A DNA stretch of 33,391 nt, taken from a bacterium. GTDB lineage: Bacteria > Planctomycetota > Phycisphaerae > Phycisphaerales > UBA1924. Shown piece after piece: positions 8,218 to 14,715 of this stretch. Location of the stretch: assembly GCA_024743075.1 (NCBI GenBank), contig JANSXG010000017.1, positions 1-33,391 of the forward strand. The letters are read 5' to 3'. The notes below the pieces were generated by a model, which was not told the DNA's origin, made no database searches, and saw nothing but the letters and a program-made list of their open reading frames with translations. Every line of letters begins with the position of its first letter. Position 1 is the stretch's first letter. The position numbers and the translations under genes are program-made.

Positions 8218-8222
8218 GTGTA
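8217..8222 (-). promoter_or_regulatory. Possible -10 element for the deacetylase gene
   Basis: On the minus strand TACACT sits five bases before an in-frame GTG (8211). If used, transcription would begin at about the start codon. The matching -35 region (GGCGAC) is poor, so this is tentative. Confidence 0.22.
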
Positions 8223-8288
8223 GCCGCGGCGGAGCAGCGGTCGCCTCCAGTGGGCATCAATCAGGGACACCGGGTAGGATCCCGCCCT

Positions 8289-8310
8289 GCGGGTGTGTCG
8301 CTGCACCCGC
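8289..8310 (+). promoter_or_regulatory. Hairpin in the thrS leader
   Basis: A 7-bp perfect stem GCGGGTG/CACCCGC with an eight-base loop lies about 87 bases before the thrS start. It may be a leader structure or the end of an upstream transcript; no T-box elements (specifier loop, TGGNACC bulge) are visible around it. Confidence 0.25.
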
Positions 8311-8397
8311 CTTCCAACCAATCGCGGCCGCGGGCAAAAACGCGGTCGCCGTCCGTCGCCGGCAGCGTCACGTGAGCCGGTGAGGAAAGGAACCGCG

Positions 8398-10254
8398 ATG
8401 CCGGTCATCGAGCGCACCGTCGACAAGAACTCGGACCTCTACAAGCTCCGTCACTCCCTGGCGCATGTCCTGGCGCAGGCGGTACAGGAGCTGTACCCCG
8501 GCGTGAAGCTGGGCTTCGGCCCGCCGATCGACGACGGGTTCTACTACGATTTTCTGTTCCCCGAGGGCGTCGTTCTGACCGACGAGGATCTCAAGGGTAT
8601 CCAGAAGCGGATGCAGAAGATCTGCCGCGAAGACCAGCCGTTCGTGCAAGAGGATCTGCCGTTTGAGCAGGCGATCGCACGCTTGACCGAGATGGGCGAG
8701 CCCCACAAGGTCGAGTACTGCAAGGAACTGCACGACAAAAAGGGATTCGACACGATCGGGTTCTACACGAACGGCCCGTTCGTGGACATGTGCGAAGGGC
8801 CGCACGTGGAGAACACCAAGAACCTGCGTCCGGACTGTTTCAAGCTGCACTCGCTCGCCGGCGCATACTGGCGTGGCGACGAAAAGAACGTGCAGATGAC
8901 GCGTATCTACGCTTATGCCTTTGAGTCGAAGGACGAGTTGAAAGCCCACGCGCAGGCGGTCGAGGAAGCAAAGAAGAACGATCACCGCATCCTCGGACAG
9001 AAACTCGGCATCTACTCGATCGCCGATGAGGTCGGCAAGGGGCTGCCGCTGTGGCTGCCCAACGGCGCGGCGATCCGGCACGAGCTTGAGAAGCTGGCGT
9101 ACGAAATGGAGTTCGCGGCGGGGTACCACAAGGTGTCCACGCCGGAGATCACGCGCGAGGGGCTGTACTACACCTCCGGCCACCTGCCGCTGTACAAGCA
9201 CTCGATGTTCCCGCCGATGGAACTGTACGAGGAGGGCCCGGGCGGCGGTGGTGAGGGCGACGAGAACCCAACCGAGCGGTACTACCTGAAGCCGATGAAC
9301 TGCCCGCACCACCACATGATCTTCAAGGCGCAGAAGCACTCGTACCGCGACCTGCCGCTGCGCATCAGTGAGTACGGGCGGTGCTACCGCTTCGAGCGGG
9401 CGGGTGCGCTGCAGGGCCTGACCCGCGTGCGCGGCATGTGCATGAACGATGCGCACATCTACGTGACGCCCGAGCAACTCAAGGACGAGTTCAAGGCGGT
9501 CATGGACCTGCACAAGACCTACTACGACCTCTTCGGCTTCGAGGACTACTACCTGCGTCTGAGCCAGTGGGACCCCGACGACCCGAAGAAGGGCGACAAG
9601 TATGTGGACGACCCGGAGGGCTGGGCGTTCACCGAGAAAGTGGTTCAGGAGGCGCTCGAGGAACTCGGTCTCTCATACACCATGGAGCGCGGCGAGGCGG
9701 CCTTCTACGGGCCGAAGGTGGACTACGAGTTCCGCACCGTCACCGGGCGCGAATTTACCGCGACGACCAACCAGCTCGACTTCGCGGTGCCAAAGCGGTT
9801 CGGCCTCGTGTACACCGACAGCGACGGCGAGGAGAAAACGCCGTACTGCATCCACCGCGCCCCGCTGGGCACGCACGAGCGGTTCATCGCGATCCTGATC
9901 GAGCACTACGCCGGAGCGTTCCCCACCTGGCTCGCACCGGTGCAGGTGAACATTATCCCGGTGAGCGAAAAGGTCATCGACTACGCCAAGAAGCTCGAGG
10001 CGATGTTGCGCAAGGACCTTGTGCGCACCGAGCTCGACGACTCAAACGCGACCATGGGCAAGAAGATCCGCTCCGGCACGACCCGCAAGATCCCGATCAA
10101 CCTGATCGTGGGCGAGCAGGAAGCCGAGCAGAACACCGTGACCATGCGCCGCTACGGCATCGAGGATCAGCCCGTCTTGGCATTGGACACGTTCGTGTCC
10201 GAACTCAGGGACGAGATTCGCGACCGGGTCGATGTGCGCCGGGACATGCGCTGA
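8398..10254 (+). CDS. thrS: Threonyl-tRNA synthetase lacking the N-terminal TGS domain
   Basis: 618 residues from ATG 8398 (AGGAAAGGAACC upstream). It charges tRNA-Thr with threonine. The protein begins almost at once with the editing domain (RHSLAHVLAQA from about residue 17, with the HxxxH zinc motif; SLAGAYWRGDE). The class II catalytic core follows, with MNCPHHH (catalytic zinc Cys near residue 302), the motif 2 region RYCRFERAGALQGLTRVRG, and HRAPLGTHERF. The anticodon-binding domain is at about 515-618. E. coli ThrRS has a ~60-residue TGS domain before this point; no TGS sequence is present here or in the upstream in-frame extension. A Gly-rich insertion (EEGPGGGGEGDE) sits before the zinc Cys. 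Confidence 0.97.
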   Translation: MPVIERTVDKNSDLYKLRHSLAHVLAQAVQELYPGVKLGFGPPIDDGFYYDFLFPEGVVLTDEDLKGIQKRMQKICREDQPFVQEDLPFEQAIARLTEMGEPHKVEYCKELHDKKGFDTIGFYTNGPFVDMCEGPHVENTKNLRPDCFKLHSLAGAYWRGDEKNVQMTRIYAYAFESKDELKAHAQAVEEAKKNDHRILGQKLGIYSIADEVGKGLPLWLPNGAAIRHELEKLAYEMEFAAGYHKVSTPEITREGLYYTSGHLPLYKHSMFPPMELYEEGPGGGGEGDENPTERYYLKPMNCPHHHMIFKAQKHSYRDLPLRISEYGRCYRFERAGALQGLTRVRGMCMNDAHIYVTPEQLKDEFKAVMDLHKTYYDLFGFEDYYLRLSQWDPDDPKKGDKYVDDPEGWAFTEKVVQEALEELGLSYTMERGEAAFYGPKVDYEFRTVTGREFTATTNQLDFAVPKRFGLVYTDSDGEEKTPYCIHRAPLGTHERFIAILIEHYAGAFPTWLAPVQVNIIPVSEKVIDYAKKLEAMLRKDLVRTELDDSNATMGKKIRSGTTRKIPINLIVGEQEAEQNTVTMRRYGIEDQPVLALDTFVSELRDEIRDRVDVRRDMR

Positions 10255-10274
10255 TCGAGTCCGAAAGGGCCATG

Positions 10275-10304
10275 AAAGACGCCTCCGAATTCGGAGGCGT
10301 CTTT
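10275..10304. terminator. Bidirectional terminator between thrS and fumC
   Basis: A perfect 30-base palindrome with arms starting AAAGACGCCTCC and ending in GTCTTT. It lies 20 bases after thrS and 25 bases before the stop of the convergent fumC. The terminal A and T runs of the stem make it work as an intrinsic terminator for both strands. Confidence 0.85.
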
Positions 10305-10329
10305 CGTTGGTGTCTTGCCGGCAACAAGA

Positions 10330-11775
10330 TCAGTGCGCCCGCGTCATGCTCTCTGGATCCAGCAGATCGTTGAGTTGCTCCGCGCTCAGCACGCCGTCCT
10401 CGATCGCCACCTGACGAACCGTCTTGCCCTCGGCGTACGCCTTCTTGGCGATCGCCGCGGACTTGTCGTAGCCGATGACCGGCACCAGCGAGGTGCACAT
10501 CGCCAGCGAGCCCTCGATGAGCTCCTCGCAGCGCTTCGCGTCGGGCTCGAGACCCTCAATGCACTTGTCCGTGAACACATCGCAAGCCCGCGCGAGCAGG
10601 TGGATCGATTCGATCAGGTTGTCCGCCATCATCGGCATGGCGACGTTCAAGTCGAGGATCGAGCCAACACCCCCGAACGCACCGAAGTTGATCGCCGCGT
10701 CGTTGCCCATGACCTGACAGGCGACCTGCACCGCCATCTCGCACATGACCGGGTTGACTTTGCCGGGCATGATCGATGAGCCGGGCTGGGTCGCCTGAAG
10801 CTTCAGTTCGCCGATGCCGCAGCGTGGGCCGGAACCGAGCCAACGGACGTCGTTGGCGATCTTGCTGAGTGAGATGGCGATGGTCTTGAGATGCCCGGAG
10901 GCCTCGACCACGGCGTCCTTGGCGTGCTGAGCCTCGAAGTGGTTGTGGGCCTCTTCGAACGGGATATCCAGTCGTTCGGCGAGCGCGTCCGCGACTCGGC
11001 GGCCGAACTCCGGGTGCGTGTTGATACCGGTGCCGACCGCTGTGCCGCCGATGGGCAGTTCGCACAGCGCTTCGAGCGCCTGGTGCGCCCGGCGCTCGGC
11101 GTGTCGCATCTGCTGTGCGTAGCCGCTGAACTCCTGCCCCAGCCGGATCGGTGTCGCGTCCTGCAGGTGGGTGCGACCGATCTTGACGATCCCGTCCCAG
11201 GCCTTCGCTTTCGTCTCGAGCGCCTGAGCGAGTTTCTCGAGCGCCGGCTCAAGGTGGTTCTTGATGTCGTACGCCGCCGCGATGTGGATCGCGGTCGGGA
11301 ACGTGTCGTTCGAGGACTGCCCCATGTTGACGTGATCGTTCGGGTGTACGCCTCGTCCGGTTTCGGCGTCACCGATGTAGTCGGCGTTCTTCGACGAGCC
11401 GATCGGCGCGCCGTTGGCCACGCAGATGAGGTTGGCGATGACCTCGTTCGCGTTCATGTTCGTCGAGGTGCCGGAGCCGGTCTGGAAGATATCGACGGGG
11501 AAGTGCTCATGATGCTTGCCCTGGCCAATCTCCCCGGCGGCCTGAACGATTGCGTCCGCTCGCGCATCATTTAGGCGTCCCAGATCGCGGTTGACCGCGG
11601 CGCAGCAGGCCTTGAGGTGGCCGAACGCGTAGAAAATCGCGTTTGGCACCGTCCGTCCGGAGATCGGGAAGTTTTCGACCGCCCGCTGCGTCGACGCTCC
11701 GTACAGAGCGTTGGCGGGGACGGTCATCTCGCCCATGGTGTCTTTCTCGATCCGTGTAGTGGTCTCGCCGGTCAT
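10330..11775 (-). CDS. fumC: Class II fumarate hydratase
   Basis: 481 residues from the ATG at 11775, preferred over an upstream extension because GGAGAG lies nine bases before it and the homologous sequence begins just after (EKDTMGEMTVP). It interconverts fumarate and malate in the TCA cycle without an iron-sulfur cluster. Visible family blocks are QTGSGTSTNMNANEVIAN, the HPNDHVNMGQSSND active-site stretch, TAVGTGIN, and the superfamily signature GSSIMPGKVNP. Length is close to the 467 residues of E. coli FumC. Aspartase and argininosuccinate lyase share the fold, but the overall sequence is FumC-like. Confidence 0.95.
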   Translation of the reverse strand: MTGETTTRIEKDTMGEMTVPANALYGASTQRAVENFPISGRTVPNAIFYAFGHLKACCAAVNRDLGRLNDARADAIVQAAGEIGQGKHHEHFPVDIFQTGSGTSTNMNANEVIANLICVANGAPIGSSKNADYIGDAETGRGVHPNDHVNMGQSSNDTFPTAIHIAAAYDIKNHLEPALEKLAQALETKAKAWDGIVKIGRTHLQDATPIRLGQEFSGYAQQMRHAERRAHQALEALCELPIGGTAVGTGINTHPEFGRRVADALAERLDIPFEEAHNHFEAQHAKDAVVEASGHLKTIAISLSKIANDVRWLGSGPRCGIGELKLQATQPGSSIMPGKVNPVMCEMAVQVACQVMGNDAAINFGAFGGVGSILDLNVAMPMMADNLIESIHLLARACDVFTDKCIEGLEPDAKRCEELIEGSLAMCTSLVPVIGYDKSAAIAKKAYAEGKTVRQVAIEDGVLSAEQLNDLLDPESMTRAH

Positions 11776-11832
11776 CTGTTCGGTCTCTCCGTGATCGGTG
11801 CGTGGAGCGTTCTTGGGCGGGTGAATGTACCA

Positions 11833-11860
11833 CGCCGTCGATGACGGCGCGGCGTAGAAT
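11833..11860 (+). promoter_or_regulatory. Promoter with overlapping inverted repeat, start of the signalling cluster
   Basis: A perfect 7+3+7 inverted repeat (CGCCGTC GAT GACGGCG, 11833-11849) is followed by a -10 hexamer TAGAAT (11855-11860). The ATG of the next gene is at 11867, so transcription from this -10 would begin at about the start codon and give a leaderless mRNA; no Shine-Dalgarno is present. The repeat lies where a repressor would block the promoter. The XRE-type regulator encoded in this cluster is an obvious candidate ligand, by inference only. Confidence 0.4.
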
Positions 11861-11866
11861 GCGGGC

Positions 11867-12493
11867 ATGGCGGAGCAACTCGCGCCCATCGAAGAAGACC
11901 TCTGGGAGCTCGCGCTCGCCTGCACGAATCGCGCTTCCGGGGCGGCGCGCGTGGTCGCCTCCATTGCGCGCGATCACCCCGATCTTGGCCGCGTTTCCGA
12001 GGCTCGACTGCGAAGGGAAGCGCTGGTCCGAGCGAAACTCTGGGGTGTCCGGCCGGAGTCCGGCGCGGAGGCGCCGGTGTGCCCGACACTCGAGCCGCTC
12101 GGCCTGATCCAGCGTGCGTGCCTGTGGCTCGAAGGCGGTGCCGGCCTGAGCGTCGCCGAGATCGGGTGGATCTGTGAAAGCGATGCGGCCGCGGCCCGAA
12201 GGACGCTCGATGAGGGGCGGTCCCGCCTCGGTGGTGAGTCGCGAGCGATCGCTGATGATCTCCGAGTCTGTTTTGATGCGCTCGATCGCGCCGAACTTTT
12301 GAATCGGCTTCACACCGCCCGCGACGCGGCACGGCGCAGAGAGAAGCGAAGCGGCATGCTGCTCGCAGGCGCGCTGGCGGTGTTCGTCGTGCTGATGACG
12401 GTTGTCCTGTTCGACCTCCTCAGCTGGCAGGATGCCAGCCAGACCCTTCCGAGCGGGGACAATCCGCCGGCAACCGCGGACCCGTTGCCGTGA
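11867..12493 (+). CDS. Membrane-anchored protein with sigma region 4-like helix-turn-helix
   Basis: 208 residues. Residues 78-121 (QRACLWLEGGAGLSVAEIG, then ARRTLDEGRSRL) match the spacing of a sigma region 4 / LuxR-like helix-turn-helix: the 'L.YVEGLS.AEIA.IL...AV...L..GR..L' pattern of ECF factors. No region 2 is seen; the N-terminal 70 residues (DLWELALACTNRASG) could be a degenerate remnant. One membrane segment lies at 163-185, followed by a short polar tail. A DNA-binding-like domain tethered to the membrane suggests a regulator held at, or sensing, the membrane. Its TGA overlaps the GTG of the kinase gene (GTGA), so the two are translationally coupled. Assignment is by pattern only. 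Confidence 0.7.
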   Translation: MAEQLAPIEEDLWELALACTNRASGAARVVASIARDHPDLGRVSEARLRREALVRAKLWGVRPESGAEAPVCPTLEPLGLIQRACLWLEGGAGLSVAEIGWICESDAAAARRTLDEGRSRLGGESRAIADDLRVCFDALDRAELLNRLHTARDAARRREKRSGMLLAGALAVFVVLMTVVLFDLLSWQDASQTLPSGDNPPATADPLP

Positions 12494-13383
12494 AGCGTTC
12501 GCGTCCGACCCAGGCGACCGCGAGGATCCGGCGCAAGCTGATCGTGCTCCACACGGTGTTCTCGCTCGCGCTCACGGTGATCATCATTCTGTCCGTGCGC
12601 GTGTCGATGCTCGAGCTTGTCACGCGCTCGGAGCAGCAGGAGTGCCGACTCGCGCTCGGTCTGCTGCTCGCCGATGCGGATCGCGCGCGAGAGCAGGCGG
12701 GTGGAATCGACTTTGCGGTCTACTCGTCCTCGCCTTCGATCATCCCCCTGGATCTGCTCGAACAGGTCCAGCGCGAGGCGGGCGAGATTATCGATGGACG
12801 CGACGTCCGAGGACGCCCGATCGCCGCGGTGCAGCGCCCATCCGACAACCAACTGGTCGTCGCCACCCTGCGTGAGAGCGCGGGTCAGGAAGCCATCACT
12901 CGCATGTACATCCTGCTCGGTGCCGCTCTACTCGGCGTATACGGCGTGATCGCGCTGACGCTCGAAGTGTTCGTACTCCCATCGCAGGTGTACCTGCCGA
13001 TCGAGCGTCTCCGGCGCGCCGACCTCGCGGTGCAGGAGGGGCGACAGGAATCCGAACTGATCCCGGAGAGCGAGATTCCGAACGACGAACTGGGCGAGAT
13101 CATGCGCAGCCGCAACCGGTCCATCCTCAAACTCCGCAGTCAGGAACGCGACCTCAACGACGCGCTGGAAGAGCTCGAATCGGTCGCGACGGAGCTGAAG
13201 CGCAAGAACCACATGCTCGAAACCGCGCGGCGCAACCTCGCCGACCAGGACCGCCTCGCGAGCCTCGGCATGATGAGCGCGGGCATCGCCCACGAGCTGA
13301 ACACACCCCTCGCGGTGCTGAAGGGGAGCGTGCAGCAGTTCGACGAGCACGCTGTTACCGAGTCCCATCGACCGCGACTCTAA
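12490..13383 (+). CDS. Histidine kinase N-terminal part (sensor, HAMP, first HisKA helix)
   Basis: 297 residues from the GTG that overlaps the previous stop. An Arg/Lys-rich start and TM1 (about 17-37) lead to a ~100-residue outer domain, TM2 (about 139-163), HAMP (about 165-215), and a coiled coil with heptad Leu (about 216-255). The H-box LASLGMMSAGIAHELNTPLA follows, with H268. The chain ends 29 residues after the His, inside the loop between the two dimerisation helices, so this polypeptide alone could not form the usual four-helix bundle or bind ATP. Confidence 0.6.
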   Translation: MKRSRPTQATARIRRKLIVLHTVFSLALTVIIILSVRVSMLELVTRSEQQECRLALGLLLADADRAREQAGGIDFAVYSSSPSIIPLDLLEQVQREAGEIIDGRDVRGRPIAAVQRPSDNQLVVATLRESAGQEAITRMYILLGAALLGVYGVIALTLEVFVLPSQVYLPIERLRRADLAVQEGRQESELIPESEIPNDELGEIMRSRNRSILKLRSQERDLNDALEELESVATELKRKNHMLETARRNLADQDRLASLGMMSAGIAHELNTPLAVLKGSVQQFDEHAVTESHRPRL

Positions 13384-13395
13384 ATAATAAAGCGA

Positions 13396-13983
13396 GTGGT
13401 CGGCAGCCTGGAACTACTCTGTGAATCGCTGATCTATATCTCGCGGGCACGGGAGCCTTCCCGTACGCCGCTTCACCTCCGAGAAATCGTCGAGGAGTCG
13501 TGGACGCTTGTCTCGCTCGACCGCGATGCCAGGGCCATCGGGTTCACCAACTCGCTGAACGATGCGACGGAGGAGCAGGTGCTCGGAGACCCGGATCGGC
13601 TGACTCAGGTCTTCGTGAATCTGCTTCGCAACGCGGTCGACGCGCTCGACACGGGTACCGGCCCTCGCGGCAGCATCCGGGTGTCTCACGAGATCATCGA
13701 GCGGGAAGGGGCACGCTGGATCAGCGTTCGCATCACCGATGACGGACCGGGCATCGATCCGGCGGTGCTCCCGCGTCTGTTCGAACCCTTCGCATCGACC
13801 CGCCTCGACAGCCACGGCACCGGCCTCGGCCTCGCCGTTGCCGAGGGCATCATCAAGGAGCACGGCGGCGTGCTCATCGCCGGCAATCGGCCGGGACCGG
13901 ATACCGGTGCGATCTTCGAGGTCGTGCTCCCGGTGAAGGACTGTCCGCTGTTTGAACCATCGGAATCGTGTCCGAGCCCCTGA
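13396..13983 (+). CDS. Histidine kinase C-terminal part (second HisKA helix, ATPase domain)
   Basis: Same frame as the upstream half, starting after TAA ATA ATA AAG CGA at a possible GTG. No Shine-Dalgarno precedes that GTG, so independent translation looks weak. The sequence holds the second dimerisation helix (VVGSLELLCESLIYISRA), the N box (QVFVNLLRNAVDAL), the G1 box (DDGPGID), the F box (LFEPFAST) and the G2 box (GTGLGLAVAEGI). The HATPase domain is intact, so if joined to the upstream half the kinase should be active. It is followed 60 bases later by the receiver-XRE gene. Confidence 0.6.
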   Translation: MVGSLELLCESLIYISRAREPSRTPLHLREIVEESWTLVSLDRDARAIGFTNSLNDATEEQVLGDPDRLTQVFVNLLRNAVDALDTGTGPRGSIRVSHEIIEREGARWISVRITDDGPGIDPAVLPRLFEPFASTRLDSHGTGLGLAVAEGIIKEHGGVLIAGNRPGPDTGAIFEVVLPVKDCPLFEPSESCPSP

Positions 13984-14043
13984 ATACGGTAGAAGCCGTG
14001 GTATGCTGCGTGGACCGGCGCTCACGCCCGTACGGAGACCTGG

Positions 14044-14685
14044 ATGAACGAAGCGCTCCAAAGCAGCGAGACCCCAGAATCGGTCCACCCGCTCTCGATC
14101 GTCGCGCTCGACGACGACGCTGACTTCCGGGAGTACATCACCGACCTGCTGGCTACCGACGGGCACTCTGTCCGAGCAGTCGGAACTCCCAAGGCGTTCT
14201 TCGACGCGTGCGAAGACGATCTACCGGATGCCGTGCTGCTCGACATGAACATGGGAAAGGCATCCGGTCAGGAGGTTCTCGAGGAGATCCGGCGTCGGTG
14301 GCAGAAACTCTGTGTCATCGTGATCACCGGTTTCCCATCGCTCGAGAGCATGCGCACGACGTTCAAGCGTGATGTGTTCGATTACCTCGCCAAGCCCTTC
14401 GGCATCGACGACCTGCGAACGGTGCTGGCCAACGCGGCCAGCGAGTTCGGCTTGGGCGGACTGCCCCAGGACCGGCTGCGGCAGGCGCTCGGGCGCCAGA
14501 TCCGGCTTGCCCGCACCGAGCGAAGCTGGACCCTCAAGGAAATGTCCGAGGCGTCAGGTGTCAGTGTGTCGCAGCTTTCCAGCATCGAGCGCGGTGCGCA
14601 CCTGCCAAGTCTGGAGAGTCTGCTGAGCGTCGCGAACGCTCTCGACGCGGTCCCGAGCGAGTGGCTCCGCGAAGCCGGGTTTTGA
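14044..14685 (+). CDS. Response regulator with receiver and XRE-type DNA-binding domain
   Basis: 213 residues. The receiver domain (about 17-130) has the acidic cluster D23-D25, phospho-acceptor D67 in VLLDMNMG, T95 and K117 in AKPFG; all key residues are present. The output domain (about 147-207) is a Cro/C1 helix-turn-helix (LGRQIRLARTERSWTLKEMS; SVSQLSSIERG; PSLESLLSVANALD) rather than the common OmpR, NarL or NtrC types. Start ATG follows GGAG. It lies directly after the kinase and is presumably its partner. With the kinase broken, another kinase or a small phosphodonor might drive it. XRE proteins commonly bind short palindromes, such as the one at 11833-11849. Confidence 0.9.
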   Translation: MNEALQSSETPESVHPLSIVALDDDADFREYITDLLATDGHSVRAVGTPKAFFDACEDDLPDAVLLDMNMGKASGQEVLEEIRRRWQKLCVIVITGFPSLESMRTTFKRDVFDYLAKPFGIDDLRTVLANAASEFGLGGLPQDRLRQALGRQIRLARTERSWTLKEMSEASGVSVSQLSSIERGAHLPSLESLLSVANALDAVPSEWLREAGF

Positions 14686-14715
14686 AGCCGACTCCCAGAC
14701 GGCAACCGGGAATTT

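Larger units (their letters stand above)
12490..13983 (+). pseudogene. Sensor histidine kinase interrupted by one in-frame TAA
   Basis: Reading through the TAA at 13381-13383 gives one 497-residue kinase in a single unbroken frame. It has two membrane segments (about 17-37 and 139-163), an outer domain between them, a HAMP-like region, a coiled coil, HisKA with phospho-acceptor H268, and a complete HATPase domain. The distance from that His through the stop to SRARE after helix 2 equals the typical spacing of intact HisKA domains. So the stop replaces a single residue rather than marking a deletion. It may be a nonsense mutation, a sequencing error, or a natural split; see the two half entries. 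Either way the locus is annotated here as one disrupted gene. Confidence 0.65.

Noticed and set aside
8230-8397. T-box or other riboswitch upstream of thrS
   Set aside because: Only a simple 7-bp hairpin is present; the conserved T-box and antiterminator bulge are absent.
13381-13383. Programmed recoding of the TAA in the kinase
   Set aside because: TAA is not a known selenocysteine or pyrrolysine codon, and no recoding structure is obvious after it.
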